From Desulfovibrio sp. An276 (GTDB taxonomy: Bacteria; Desulfobacterota; Desulfovibrionia; Desulfovibrionales; Desulfovibrionaceae), in assembly GCF_002159665.1 (NCBI RefSeq), contig NZ_NFJC01000022.1, positions 1 to 52,586 of the forward strand: a DNA stretch of 52,586 bases. The letters run 5' to 3'. Made by a program: the position numbers and the translations under genes. Positions 8,765-17,525 of the stretch are shown one piece after another; the stretch's first letter is position 1, and every line of letters starts with the position of its first letter. The notes below the pieces were generated by a model. That model saw only the letters and a list, made by a program, of their open reading frames with translations, was not told the DNA's origin and did not search any database.

Positions 8765-10303
8765 ATGCCAAAAGAGATTGAGGCTCAACACATATTTGTC
8801 CCGGCCCTGGGCATTTTCCTCGGCGTCGCCCTAGTCATCATTGATTCGACCCTGGTCAATGTTGCCCTGCCTGTCATGGCAAGGGAGCTGCATATAAGCG
8901 ACGGAGCAGCCACGTTCTTTGTTCAGGCCTACCAGATTGTGCTTCTTATCCTGCTCTTTCCGGCTATTGCCCTGTCACCCCTGGTCGGCTGCAAGCGTTT
9001 CTTCCTTTGCGGCATAGCTCTCTTTGTGGCTGCGTCTCTAGGTTGCGCACTTTCACGAACACCTAGCAGTCTCTGCCTTTTCAGAATCCTGCAGGCTGTG
9101 GGCGGATCAGCCATGCTGAGTGTCAATATTGCCCTCGTAGAACGCGTCTTCAAAAAAGACAGGCTTGCCACAGGCATAGGCTTCAATACGGCCACCATAT
9201 CCATATCCATTATCATCGGCCCTGCCCTGGGTGGCTTCATGCTCACGCACGTGTCCTGGCCCTGGCTCTTTGCGATCAATTTGCCTCTGGGGCTTTTGGC
9301 CCTGCTTGCTGCATGGAAGCATGTGCCTGGTGAACAGAACACCCGACTTGCGCGGGAGCATCTGCGGGAGTTTGCCGTCATCCTTGGCCTCTCGATTCTG
9401 CTCTTTGCAGGCTTCCTTGCCTCTCTCGGTGTCTTTTCCTGGGGACTTCCCTGGCAGATCCTGCCAGGCACACTGCTTCTCCTTTTGTGTGGTGCAAGGC
9501 TCCTCGTACGACAGCAACGCGTTGGCAGTCTCGTTCTCTTTCCGGAGCATGTCCTCTTGAACAAGCCCTTTTTGTTCTCTCTTCTTGTCACAATTGTCTG
9601 TTTCATGGCCCAGTCGGGAACAGTTCTTGCCATGCCCTTTGCCTTCATGGAGGGACTGGGCTTTGATATACAGGACACAAGTCTTTTGCTGGTTGCCTGG
9701 CCTGCCCTGCACAGTGTGACTTCGCTTGCGTCAGGGAAGCTGGGCAAACTTGTTCGCAGGGGAAACAGGGCTGTCCTGGGCATTATTCTTGGCGCTTGCG
9801 GGATAGTGCTTTTTGCCTTTGCGCCAGACGCTTCCATCAGGCGTCTTGCGGCAGTTGTCGCCCTGTGCGGACTGGGATACGGGCTTTTTCGGCCACAAAA
9901 CTCGACAGCCATGCTCATTCTTGCCTCTGCCGGCATGCTTCTTTGCACGGCAGGAATACTGCTGCTTGCCCTTGTCCCAGCCCCTTCCTTCTGGCGCATG
10001 GCCTCCATTGTCGCCCTGTGCGGACTGGGATACGGACTATTTCAGGTGCCAAACGAGACAGCAACGCTCATGTTTGCCGACGCCTTCGACAGGGCAAGAA
10101 CAAGCTCGCTTATTTCCTTTTGCAGAACGCTGGGCCAGACCCTGGGCACCATGGTTACGGCAGGCTGTCTGCTCAAGGCCCCCTTCAACCTGGAACTCCC
10201 CTTCCTGCTTGCTGCCCTTGCGGGAGGCATGGGCGTCCTTCTCTCTCTTGTGCGCGCAGTGAAGTACGGAAACGTTCTGGACAAGGGTGCCCCGGGAAAT
10301 TGA
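8765..10303 (+). CDS. MFS drug/metabolite exporter, DHA2 (EmrB/QacA) type
   Basis: The 512-residue integral membrane protein resembles the 14-helix DHA2 drug:H+ antiporters. Helix 1 has the family's DSTLVNVALP-type motif, and further conserved glycine/proline motifs follow (SIIIGPALGG in helix 5). Start ATG 8765 is preceded by AGGGAGG; an upstream TTG at 8741 is not supported. Unusual: the C-terminal half carries an in-frame 153-base tandem duplication, with the stretch VALCGLGYGLF encoded twice 51 codons apart; 28 bases are identical at 9855-9882 and 10008-10035. This would add two membrane spans or replace part of the normal helix order. The gene is monocistronic and lies between two parS sites. 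Its substrate is unknown. Confidence 0.87.
   Translation: MPKEIEAQHIFVPALGIFLGVALVIIDSTLVNVALPVMARELHISDGAATFFVQAYQIVLLILLFPAIALSPLVGCKRFFLCGIALFVAASLGCALSRTPSSLCLFRILQAVGGSAMLSVNIALVERVFKKDRLATGIGFNTATISISIIIGPALGGFMLTHVSWPWLFAINLPLGLLALLAAWKHVPGEQNTRLAREHLREFAVILGLSILLFAGFLASLGVFSWGLPWQILPGTLLLLLCGARLLVRQQRVGSLVLFPEHVLLNKPFLFSLLVTIVCFMAQSGTVLAMPFAFMEGLGFDIQDTSLLLVAWPALHSVTSLASGKLGKLVRRGNRAVLGIILGACGIVLFAFAPDASIRRLAAVVALCGLGYGLFRPQNSTAMLILASAGMLLCTAGILLLALVPAPSFWRMASIVALCGLGYGLFQVPNETATLMFADAFDRARTSSLISFCRTLGQTLGTMVTAGCLLKAPFNLELPFLLAALAGGMGVLLSLVRAVKYGNVLDKGAPGN
9855..10035 (+). repeat. 153-base in-frame tandem duplication inside the MFS gene
   Basis: The 28 bases starting at 9855 recur exactly at 10008. 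The translated flanks around both copies are also similar (GIVLFAFAP / GILLLALVP before, and RPQNSTAM / QVPNETAT after). Confidence 0.8.
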
Positions 10304-10607
10304 TGGGATCTTTTCAGGAAAAGTGTTGTTTTTTGTCCGAAAACTTGAAAAAGGCCACAAAAAATGTACAACAAGTGCCCGCATAGCACAAAAAACAGGC
10401 GCTCGGCTGTCTTGACCAGCCCTGGGCTATTGCTTAGGAATGGGTTTGGCGTCCCATTGTTTCACGTGAAACAATGGGGACACAGCTCTCCCCGTCTCTC
10501 TGCTCTTCCTGGGGAAAACTTTCCACAAAGCGAAGAGAGCCAAAAACAGCAAGAAAAATACGGAGCAAAAGCTTGCAATATATCCAGACAACAAGAGAGG
10601 TGGTCCT
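10304..10607. other. Intergenic region before parA with parS
   Basis: No gene is seen. A weak stem CTTTTC-AG-GAAAAG (about 10311-10324) followed by a T-rich stretch may end the MFS transcript. The third parS site lies in the middle. The parA promoter could not be assigned. Confidence 0.6.
10453..10478. other. parS centromere site 3 (perfect, in a 26-bp palindrome)
   Basis: The core at 10458-10473 matches parS 16/16, and symmetry extends five bases further on each side (CCCAT...ATGGG), making a perfect 26-bp palindrome. It is 135 bases before the parA start codon, the typical location for a site that also influences par expression. Confidence 0.95.
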
Positions 10608-11381
10608 ATGAGCAGGATCATCTGTGTCGCCAATCAGAAGGGTGGCGTGGGAAAGACCACCACCTCCATCAATCTTGCCGCATCCCTGTCGGTTCTTGAG
10701 CGCAAGACCCTGCTCATAGATTGCGATCCCCAAGCCAACGCGACCAGTGGCCTTGGCATAGCAACATCGGGCCTCTCTGCAGATCTCTATTCCGTTTTCT
10801 ACAATCCCACTCCGGAATCTGTCCGCTCAGCAATCATCAGCGTCAGGTCGCCCTATCTGGATGTTCTCCCGGGCTCGATCAACCTTGTTGCCGTGGAAGT
10901 GGAGCTTGTGGGCGAGATTGCCAGGGAATTCTTCCTGCACAACGTCATATCCCAGGTGGCAGACGACTACGATTTTATCGTCATCGACTGCCCTCCTTCC
11001 CTGGGCCTGCTCACCCTCAACGGTCTTTGCGCTGCAAGCGAGCTGCTCATTCCCCTGCAGTGCGAATACTTTGCCCTGGAAGGCATAGCCAAACTCATGG
11101 CCACCTATTCCAAGGTACGCAAAATCAACCCCGGGCTTGGCATTTTAGGCGTGCTGCTCACCATGTTTGACACGCGCAACCGTCTTTCGCACGACGTCAT
11201 GGAGGAAATCACCAGCAAGATGCCAAGATACATGCTGAGAACCAACATTCCGCGCAACGTGCGCCTTTCCGAAGCTCCAAGCCACGGAAAGTCCATCATA
11301 CACTACGATATCAAGTCCAAGGGCGCCATTGCCTACATTGGCCTTGCTCAGGAAATTCTGCACCGCAAGGCCATAGCCTAA
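10608..11381 (+). CDS. parA: ParA/Soj chromosome-partition ATPase
   Basis: A 257-residue deviant-Walker ATPase. Walker A is KGGVGKTTT (residues 11-19), including the signature lysine at 11. Walker A-prime is DCDPQ (38-42), followed by a Walker B with IDCPPSLG. ParA-ATP binds DNA non-specifically and, stimulated by ParB-parS, moves chromosome origins apart. The length fits chromosomal Soj, which lacks the N-terminal HTH of plasmid ParA. The ATG follows GAGAGG at good spacing. Unusually, parB is not directly next; an oppositely oriented zinc-ribbon gene lies between them. Confidence 0.97.
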   Translation: MSRIICVANQKGGVGKTTTSINLAASLSVLERKTLLIDCDPQANATSGLGIATSGLSADLYSVFYNPTPESVRSAIISVRSPYLDVLPGSINLVAVEVELVGEIAREFFLHNVISQVADDYDFIVIDCPPSLGLLTLNGLCAASELLIPLQCEYFALEGIAKLMATYSKVRKINPGLGILGVLLTMFDTRNRLSHDVMEEITSKMPRYMLRTNIPRNVRLSEAPSHGKSIIHYDIKSKGAIAYIGLAQEILHRKAIA

Positions 11382-11387
11382 AAAAGG

Positions 11388-11927
11388 TCAGGGCCTGTAG
11401 GGCATGGTGTGCTCGCACACAACCTCGTCCCTGAAATGCTTGAGACGTATGGTTGCGCCACAATGCGAGCACTGGAAGACCAGAAGACCCCCAGTGTTGG
11501 CGTTGCTCAAGACAAAGGGGTGTCCGGGATCGGTGCGCCAATCCTCTGTATCTGTCCCGCAGCCAGGGCAGTGCACCTTGCCGCTGTAGTCATAGTCGCA
11601 ATCCCAGTGCATGAGGAATTCCCTGAAATCCTCCAAATCCTCGTCGGCAACGCCTCCGTGCTTGAAAAAGAGCTCCTTTTCGCCTGAACGCAGGTCGTAC
11701 TTGACCTCGTTCCACAGCTCTCTGCTCAGCACATAGGCAAAGGTCTTGCCATCGGGCCCAAGACAGGGACTGATGTGTGCCGGCAGCTGGCTTGCCGGAC
11801 CAAGCATGGGTAATCCTCCCTGCAGGGCGTCCGCGCAGCGCTGTCCCAATTCTGCGGAGATGAAGAAGCATTCCTTCTGATTCTTGACGTCCTTCATGTG
11901 GACTATGTGCGTTTCCAAATCAAACAT
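11388..11927 (-). CDS. Zinc-ribbon protein of unknown function between parA and parB
   Basis: A 179-residue cytoplasmic protein with no name that I can give. The C-terminal part carries two CxxC pairs (C120-C123 in CPGCG, C153-C156 in CSHCG), a typical zinc ribbon. The N-terminal two thirds are unassigned and contain an acidic stretch around 95-110. The ATG at 11927 has GGAGGT nine bases upstream; further upstream in-frame codons run into the parB leader and lack a ribosome site. It is divergent from parB (gap 91 bases) and converges on parA (stops six bases apart). It might share regulation with parB, but no function in partition is demonstrated. Confidence 0.8.
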   Translation of the reverse strand: MFDLETHIVHMKDVKNQKECFFISAELGQRCADALQGGLPMLGPASQLPAHISPCLGPDGKTFAYVLSRELWNEVKYDLRSGEKELFFKHGGVADEDLEDFREFLMHWDCDYDYSGKVHCPGCGTDTEDWRTDPGHPFVLSNANTGGLLVFQCSHCGATIRLKHFRDEVVCEHTMPYRP

Positions 11928-12018
11928 TATGATATAACCTCCAGCTCTCTTAGGGCCTGCCCGATTGTAGCCAGGGCTTGGCGCAGGACGAGAGATTTTT
12001 GAGAACAAGGAGCAGACA

Positions 12019-12990
12019 GTGTCTTCTTCCAAAGGACTTGGTCGCGGGCTTGATGCCCTCTTCCCTGCGGACCTGCAGTCTGCAGGCATTGACTCCGACA
12101 TACGCACAAATCAGATCCTCAATGTCCCCATTGACACTCTGGTCCCGAACCCGGATCAGCCAAGGAAGAGCATGACCGACCAGGGGCTTGAGGAGCTTGC
12201 CAAATCCATAGCGCTGCAGGGAGTCATTCAGCCATTGCTTGTGCGCCGAAGCAGGGAAAAAGGCAAGTACCAGATTATTGCCGGAGAGCGCCGCTGGCGC
12301 GCTGCCCAGCTGGCTCACCTGAGTGAGGTTCCGGTGTTCCTGAAGGATTTGAGCGACGAGGATGTGATGCTTGTCGCCCTTATAGAAAACCTTCAGCGCG
12401 AGGATCTCAACGCTGCCGAAGAGGCGAGCGCTCTGCAGGAACTCAAGGACAAGCTTTCCATCACCCAGGAAGAGCTGGCAAGGCGCCTTGGGAAAAGCAG
12501 ATCCATGATAGCCAACTCCCTGCGCCTTTTGCAGCTGCCAAAGGATGCTCTCACGGCCCTGAGGGAAGGACGCATCAGCGCAGGCCATGCCCGCTGCCTT
12601 CTTCCCTTTGTAGAAAACGAGCAGACACTGTTGGCCTTTTTGCAACACATCCTGGACCACACGCTCACGGTGCGCGAATGCGAGGACATTCTGGCTTCCT
12701 GGAAGACAGGACAGCCACTTCCTTGGCAGGGCGAAAGCCCACAGGTTGCTCCAGAGCCCCAAAAACCAAGGACACGCACGCCCAAAAGCCCGGTGTTCAA
12801 GAAGCTGGAAAAGGAACTGACAAGTCTTGTCCAGTGCAAGGCAAAAATCAGCGGCAGCAACGAAAAGGGCAAGATCACCTTCCAGTACAAGAACGAGGAG
12901 GAGCTGCAAAAGCTTCTGTCTGCCCTTGGCATGAGCGCGCAAACAGCTGAGACCGCTGAAGACAGCGAATCTGGAGAGAGCGCAGAATAG
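12019..12990 (+). CDS. parB: ParB/Spo0J partition protein
   Basis: The 323-residue DNA-binding CTPase loads at parS and spreads as a clamp. The N-terminus has the GLGRGLDALF ParA-contact motif (residues 6-15). The CTP-binding motif GERRWRA is at 89-95 and ENLQREDLN at 123-131. The HTH covers about 149-172, and RISAGHAR at 185-192 is also conserved. A linker (about 225-260) precedes the C-terminal dimerisation domain. The start is GTG, with AAGGAG seven bases upstream. Three matching parS sites lie within 10 kb. A strong terminator follows directly. Confidence 0.97.
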   Translation: MSSSKGLGRGLDALFPADLQSAGIDSDIRTNQILNVPIDTLVPNPDQPRKSMTDQGLEELAKSIALQGVIQPLLVRRSREKGKYQIIAGERRWRAAQLAHLSEVPVFLKDLSDEDVMLVALIENLQREDLNAAEEASALQELKDKLSITQEELARRLGKSRSMIANSLRLLQLPKDALTALREGRISAGHARCLLPFVENEQTLLAFLQHILDHTLTVRECEDILASWKTGQPLPWQGESPQVAPEPQKPRTRTPKSPVFKKLEKELTSLVQCKAKISGSNEKGKITFQYKNEEELQKLLSALGMSAQTAETAEDSESGESAE

Positions 12991-13004
12991 ATATCTTTCA
13001 CATT

Positions 13005-13030
13005 GGCAGGGCCCGGGCCCTGCCTTTTTT
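13005..13030 (+). terminator. Terminator after parB
   Basis: GGCAGGGCCC directly joined to its complement GGGCCCTGCC, then six T. It starts 14 bases after the parB stop. Confidence 0.93.
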
Positions 13031-13216
13031 GCACTCTTTTTTCATGGCTGCTACAAGTTTCAAGTCCTTGCGATTTCTGGCAGCACTTGCAAAAAGCAAG
13101 GAATTAAGCCCTTCTTTGTTGCTCGCACTCTGTCCCCTGTGCCCATCCATGAGGTAGTGCCTTGCGAAACAGTTTCCCTATGGGGAACAAAAGAAGCACG
13201 CTCTTTTGGAGGAAAC

Positions 13217-14005
13217 ATGCGCATCGAACAAATTCGCAACGCGACCATCAAGATACACTATGCCGGCAAGACCTTTCTTGTGGACCCCTGGCTCGCGCCA
13301 AAGGGCAGCATGGGCTGCTTTGCAGATTTGTCCACGTTCAGGGTCTGTCACAAGGAGCAGGCGCGTATTCCCATGCCCATGTGCGCTCTCCCCTTCCCTA
13401 CGGAAAAGGTCCTTGAGGATGTTGACGCCTACATTGTCACCCACGTGCACCCGGACCACATCGACATGAATCTGGACGGCACAATCAAGGACTATCTCAA
13501 GCGTGACGTTGCCACCTTTGTCCAGAGCGATGAAGACGCGAGCGTGTTGCAAAAATCCGGCTTTGGGGATGTCCGGACCCTTGGCGCAAATTCCTCCTTC
13601 GGAGACATACAGCTTGTGAAAACGCCTGGCCTGCATGGAACACTCAAGCCCTGTGGTCCCTCCTGCGGCGTTGTTTTCAGACACCCGGAAGAAAAAACTC
13701 TCTATGTTGCAGGCGACACCATCTGGTACAGTGAGGTGGAAAGATCCCTTGCCAGTTTCAGGCCAGACGTAGTTGTTCTCAATGCCTGTGCTGCGGAACT
13801 GGAAGACTATGGCCGCCTTATCATGGACGATCACGATGTCGCCATGGTGCACAAGGCCGCTCCCTGCGCCAGGGTCATCGTAAGCCACATGGACACGGTA
13901 GCCCACGCCAGCATCACCCGTGCCACCATGCGCGAAAGACTGCAAAAGCTGGGTATTTGGGATGCCATCCTTATGCCCGCGGACGGAGAATCTCTGTCCT
14001 TCTAA
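13217..14005 (+). CDS. MBL-fold metal-dependent hydrolase
   Basis: A 262-residue metallo-beta-lactamase-fold protein of the UlaG/L-ascorbate-6-phosphate lactonase-like type. The metal motif HVHPDH is at residues 76-81, and a second conserved motif, GDTIWYS, lies around 170. There is no signal peptide, so the protein is cytoplasmic. I chose ATG 13217 because GGAGG precedes it closely; an upstream ATG at 13139 lacks a ribosome site. The substrate cannot be predicted. It stands alone between the parB terminator and a bidirectional terminator shared with the Lrp-type gene. Confidence 0.85.
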   Translation: MRIEQIRNATIKIHYAGKTFLVDPWLAPKGSMGCFADLSTFRVCHKEQARIPMPMCALPFPTEKVLEDVDAYIVTHVHPDHIDMNLDGTIKDYLKRDVATFVQSDEDASVLQKSGFGDVRTLGANSSFGDIQLVKTPGLHGTLKPCGPSCGVVFRHPEEKTLYVAGDTIWYSEVERSLASFRPDVVVLNACAAELEDYGRLIMDDHDVAMVHKAAPCARVIVSHMDTVAHASITRATMRERLQKLGIWDAILMPADGESLSF

Positions 14006-14018
14006 CCTGCAGGTAGTC

Positions 14019-14057
14019 AAAAAGGGCCGTGCACATCGCAGTGAACGGCCCTTTTTT
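14019..14057. terminator. Bidirectional terminator between MBL and Lrp genes
   Basis: AAAAAGGGCCGT (14019-14030) pairs with ACGGCCCTTTTTT (14045-14057). It gives a U tract on either strand and so serves both convergent genes. Confidence 0.92.
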
Positions 14058-14076
14058 GAGCTTTTGGTTCAAGATA

Positions 14077-14538
14077 TCAGGCATTGAGCTCTGGCAGGGA
14101 ACTTTCCTCAAGCACAATATCGACCTGGAGCGGCACGCGCTCTTCCATCTTTCCCAGAATGTTACGCATGACTTCCATGTTCAGAAAGTAGATGTCGAAA
14201 AACGTGCTTCTGGAACCGGTGAGCCTGTAGGAGTGCAGGATGCGGCACTTGTCCCGTGTGCAAAGCCCAACAAAGAAGGCGCAATCACTTTGGGAAAACT
14301 GACCGCGCACAAGGGCGTGCACACGATAGCCAAAGACTGAGCAGTTCACATTCACGGTGTAGCGCTGCAAGATGCCAAGGTCTTCGAGTCTCTCCACCCT
14401 GTTGCGCACTGCCTGGGCTGACAAAAACACACGGCTTCCGATCTCCTTCATGGTCACGCGCGAATTTTCGCGCATGCATTCCACAATGCAGCGATCGATC
14501 TCGTCGAGTTTTGCTTCCTTCTTCTCCCTTCCTGCCAC
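14077..14538 (-). CDS. Lrp/AsnC-family transcriptional regulator
   Basis: A 153-residue regulator with an N-terminal winged HTH (about residues 5-60; the recognition part reads LSAQAVRNRVERLEDLGI) and a C-terminal Lrp ligand/oligomerisation domain. I start it at GTG 14538, because GGAGG lies six bases before it and the resulting length is typical for Lrp. Longer readings overlap the 3' end of rsmB and have a non-homologous cysteine-rich leader. It lies 22 bases after rsmB and is the last gene of the dnaN-to-lrp run. The effector (amino acid) and targets are not visible. Confidence 0.87.
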   Translation of the reverse strand: MAGREKKEAKLDEIDRCIVECMRENSRVTMKEIGSRVFLSAQAVRNRVERLEDLGILQRYTVNVNCSVFGYRVHALVRGQFSQSDCAFFVGLCTRDKCRILHSYRLTGSRSTFFDIYFLNMEVMRNILGKMEERVPLQVDIVLEESSLPELNA

Positions 14539-14560
14539 GCCCTGCCTCCACTTCACACCA

Positions 14561-15865
14561 TCACAGCTTTCGCAAACAAGCTGCGTACATGCCTTCCCAC
14601 TGTCCCATTGTCCGCCATTCTCCCACAAGTTCGGCATGGTTTTCGGAAAGCACATCGCGCACAAGCTGTTCGTTTTCGCTGCGTGTTACAGTGCAAGTCA
14701 TGTAAATGACCTGTCTTCCCTGCTGCACAAGCGCAAGGGCCCTTGCAAGAAGCTTCTTCTGTATGGCCGTGTGTCCCTCAATATCCACATCCTTCAGCTT
14801 GATATCCGGACGTCTTGAGAGAACGCCAAGCCCGGTACAGGGCACATCGAGCAAGATGTCGCCCTGCCAGGACGTGAAGGGAGGCCTTGTTCCGTCAGCC
14901 TGAAAGACAAGGGGGGCCGCAAGCCCCAGTCGCTCGCATTCTCCGGGAAGACCGCGCAGACGCCTGAAGCTTGTGTCCGAGGCAAGCCGAACTTCAATTC
15001 CTTCTTCCAGCAAAGCGCATGTCTTGCCGCCAAAGCCTGCGCACATGTCCCAGAGGGGCACGTCCTTTTCAAAGTCCGGACTTGCCAGAATCAGCTGCGA
15101 GCCTGCGGCCTGCAGACTTGCCCTGCCCTCCCGGACAAGTTCGGCTGTCTCCAAAAGCTGGCCCCCAGCGCAAAAAAGCCCCTTCTGTCCTGCCCTGCCA
15201 GGCAGAGCCTGCCAGCCCTTCTCGCACAATGCGGCAAAAAGATCTTCAAAACCTTCCTTTAAGGGATTGAGACGCAGGGACGCCACAGGGCGCGTGAAAC
15301 TCTGCAAAAGTGCCGCTCGTGCATTTTCTTCTCCGAGCTCGCGCAGGAAAAGCCTTCCCATTTTTTCGGGAACACTCGCAAGGCGCAGGAAGGCAGAAAA
15401 ATCGTCCCTGTCCCTCTTGTCCTTGTAAAAGCTCTCCTCAAGGGGAGCCCCTTCCAGACGAAGGAGGGAGCGCAAACCCCAGTTGGCAGCTGCCCCCATG
15501 CCCTTGCCGCACAAAAAGCTTATGTCCGCCACTGTTTCGTGGACTATGGCATAGGCAGGTGCCTTTTGCTGAAAGAGGAGTGCCGCACAGGCTGCCACAA
15601 GCAGGCGCTGCACCACCTTGGGAAAATGTCCAAACTTTGGGTAGATGCGGTGAAGCACGTATAGACAGCGCACTTCACTGCGCACAGCAGTGTAGACAAG
15701 ATCCGTGGCCTGCCTGCGTACTTCCTCAGAAAGCTTCAGGGAGAGCAGGGTCTCCGAAAGGGCTGCCTGCAAAGGAACATTTCTTTCCAGGGCATCCCGC
15801 ACAAGCAAATAGACCTTGCGCGCGGATGGCCCAAGCCTTGCCACCTTGCCGGGACCGGAGGCCAT
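14561..15865 (-). CDS. rsmB: 16S rRNA C967 C5-methyltransferase RsmB
   Basis: A 434-residue protein with an N-terminal NusB-like RNA-binding domain (about 1-140) and a C-terminal SAM-dependent cytosine-C5 methylase domain. SAM motif I reads WDMCAGFGGKT (272-282). The two catalytic cysteines are in DVPC (C343) and MTC (C391), as expected for RNA m5C methylases. The ATG overlaps the fmt stop by one base (TAATG), so the two are translationally coupled. The order def-fmt-rsmB is the common bacterial translation-initiation cluster. Confidence 0.94.
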   Translation of the reverse strand: MASGPGKVARLGPSARKVYLLVRDALERNVPLQAALSETLLSLKLSEEVRRQATDLVYTAVRSEVRCLYVLHRIYPKFGHFPKVVQRLLVAACAALLFQQKAPAYAIVHETVADISFLCGKGMGAAANWGLRSLLRLEGAPLEESFYKDKRDRDDFSAFLRLASVPEKMGRLFLRELGEENARAALLQSFTRPVASLRLNPLKEGFEDLFAALCEKGWQALPGRAGQKGLFCAGGQLLETAELVREGRASLQAAGSQLILASPDFEKDVPLWDMCAGFGGKTCALLEEGIEVRLASDTSFRRLRGLPGECERLGLAAPLVFQADGTRPPFTSWQGDILLDVPCTGLGVLSRRPDIKLKDVDIEGHTAIQKKLLARALALVQQGRQVIYMTCTVTRSENEQLVRDVLSENHAELVGEWRTMGQWEGMYAACLRKL

Positions 15866-16845
15866 TACCTGTCTCCCGAAACGATATGGCCGACCCGGAC
15901 GAGATCCTTCGAAGCCAGGCGCAGGCCGTTCACAAACGAGGCTGCGTCCATGCTCTTCTTGCCCTGGGGCTTTAAGCGCACAATATCAAGCAGGCCATCC
16001 TCGCAGGAAATGCACAGTCTGCCCTTTTGGGCAAGAACACATCCTGGCTCGCAGTCCGAAGGTTCGCCTGCCCTCACTTCTTCGAGAACAACACCAAGAC
16101 TTGTTCCAGAGATATCCAAAACGGCATGGGCGCCAGGATCGGGTGTAACACCCCTGATATGGGCCTCGACACTTCGGATGGGTCTTGCAAAGTCGATTGC
16201 GCCGTCGCTTTTCAAAATCTTGGCTGCGTAGCTTGGCTCTCCCTGCTGGGCTTTAGGCGTACAGCTTCCATCCTCTATGCCATCCATGACGGAAAGGAGC
16301 ATGGGCACTGCCATGGGTGCCATCTTCTGCAAGAGGCTTCCCGCGGTTTCCCCTGCGGTGGGAAGTTCGTACATGCTGTAGACAGGGCCCGCGTCAAGCT
16401 CAAGCTCCATGCGCATGATGCTTATGCCGGTCCTTGTCTCGCCGTTCATGAGGGCACGCTGCACAGGAGCGCTGCCCCTGTAGGCAGGAAGGAGCGAGGT
16501 GTGCACATTGATGGGTTCGCGGGCAGGAATATCCAGCACGCTCTGGGGCAAAATCATGCCGTAGGCAGCGACAATCAGATAGTCCGGAGCAAGGGAGGAA
16601 AGATAGACCTGCTCTGCCTCATCCCTTTTGAGAGATACGGGCTGGCGAACCTCAAGGCCTAGCCCAAGGGCAAGCTCCTTGACCGGGGAGAAAACAAGCT
16701 TCTTGCCCCTGCCAGCCGGCCTGTCCGGCTGCGTGTACACAGCCTTGATCTCTACCTTTCCCGAACCAGCAAGGCCTGCCAGTATGTCCCTGGCAAAGGC
16801 AGGCGTTCCCATGAAGACTATGCTTCTTGCTTTCTCTTGAGCCAC
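15865..16845 (-). CDS. fmt: Methionyl-tRNA formyltransferase
   Basis: A 326-residue enzyme that formylates initiator Met-tRNA using 10-formyl-THF. The start region has the IVFMGTPAFA stretch (9-18). The catalytic triad equivalents N113, H115 (in NVHTSLLPAYRG) and D151 (in ELDAGP) are present, and a C-terminal OB-like tRNA-binding domain follows about 200. The start is GTG, with AAGGTGA upstream, giving a 28-base overlap with the end of def. An internal ATG at 16812 is possible but would cut into the first beta strand. Confidence 0.95.
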   Translation of the reverse strand: MAQEKARSIVFMGTPAFARDILAGLAGSGKVEIKAVYTQPDRPAGRGKKLVFSPVKELALGLGLEVRQPVSLKRDEAEQVYLSSLAPDYLIVAAYGMILPQSVLDIPAREPINVHTSLLPAYRGSAPVQRALMNGETRTGISIMRMELELDAGPVYSMYELPTAGETAGSLLQKMAPMAVPMLLSVMDGIEDGSCTPKAQQGEPSYAAKILKSDGAIDFARPIRSVEAHIRGVTPDPGAHAVLDISGTSLGVVLEEVRAGEPSDCEPGCVLAQKGRLCISCEDGLLDIVRLKPQGKKSMDAASFVNGLRLASKDLVRVGHIVSGDR

Positions 16846-17339
16846 TTCTTCACCTTGGTATCGTAAAGCGAACGTCTGAGATGTCCAATCTTGTCTATGA
16901 AGAGCACGCCCTTCAGATGATCCGTCTCGTGCTGCACAATGACGGCCTCGAAGCCCTCGATGTCACGCTCGTGCACAACACCGTCAAGGTCTGTGTATTT
17001 CAGATGGATGGAGCTCGAGCGCTTGACGTCCGCCCTGTATCCGAGGGGAACGGACAGGCACCCTTCCCTCTCGCTCACAATGGTCTCGCCGGTCAGGGTC
17101 ACCTCGGGATTGATGAGGACAACCGGATGCTTCTCTTCCTCCTTGTCCGAGGGATCGTAGACGACAATCTGCTTCAGGATGCCAACCTGGGGCGCTGCAA
17201 GACCCACACCTGGAGCATCGTACATGGTTTCCAGCATATCGCTGGCAAGTTCGCGTATCTCGTCTGTAATGTCCTCCACGGGTTCGCATGGTTTTGCAAG
17301 CAAGGGATCCGGGTAGAGGACTATCTTGCGTAGGGCCAT
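16818..17339 (-). CDS. def: Peptide deformylase
   Basis: A 173-residue metalloenzyme removing the N-formyl group from nascent proteins. All three family motifs are intact: GVGLAAPQ (44-51), EGCLSVP (92-98, ligand C94) and HETDH (137-141). Start ATG 17339 follows GGAGG by four bases; an upstream ATG at 17366 would add nine unsupported residues. It overlaps fmt. Confidence 0.96.
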   Translation of the reverse strand: MALRKIVLYPDPLLAKPCEPVEDITDEIRELASDMLETMYDAPGVGLAAPQVGILKQIVVYDPSDKEEEKHPVVLINPEVTLTGETIVSEREGCLSVPLGYRADVKRSSSIHLKYTDLDGVVHERDIEGFEAVIVQHETDHLKGVLFIDKIGHLRRSLYDTKVKKWLKRKQEA

Positions 17340-17473
17340 ATTGCCTCCGTCCACAAGGGAAAACAAAACCGGAAAAGGCCTGGGCGCTTCTTCCGGTTTC
17401 CATACTCTTTCCCGCTCCCTGCAAGGCCTCTGTTTGCTGGAAAACCGTAGGCCTGCAGGACACGGGTTTTGTG

Positions 17474-17504
17474 CCGGCTCCCTTCCCTGGGGAAGGGAAG
17501 CCGG
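17474..17504. other. GC-rich stem-loop in the aspS-def spacer
   Basis: CCGGCTCCCTTCCC pairs with GGGAAGGGAAGCCGG, with one bulge, about 20 bases after the aspS stop. No U run follows on the minus strand, so it may be an RNA processing or partial termination element rather than a simple terminator. Confidence 0.6.
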
Positions 17505-17525
17505 TCTTCAGGATTGTGTGCGGCC

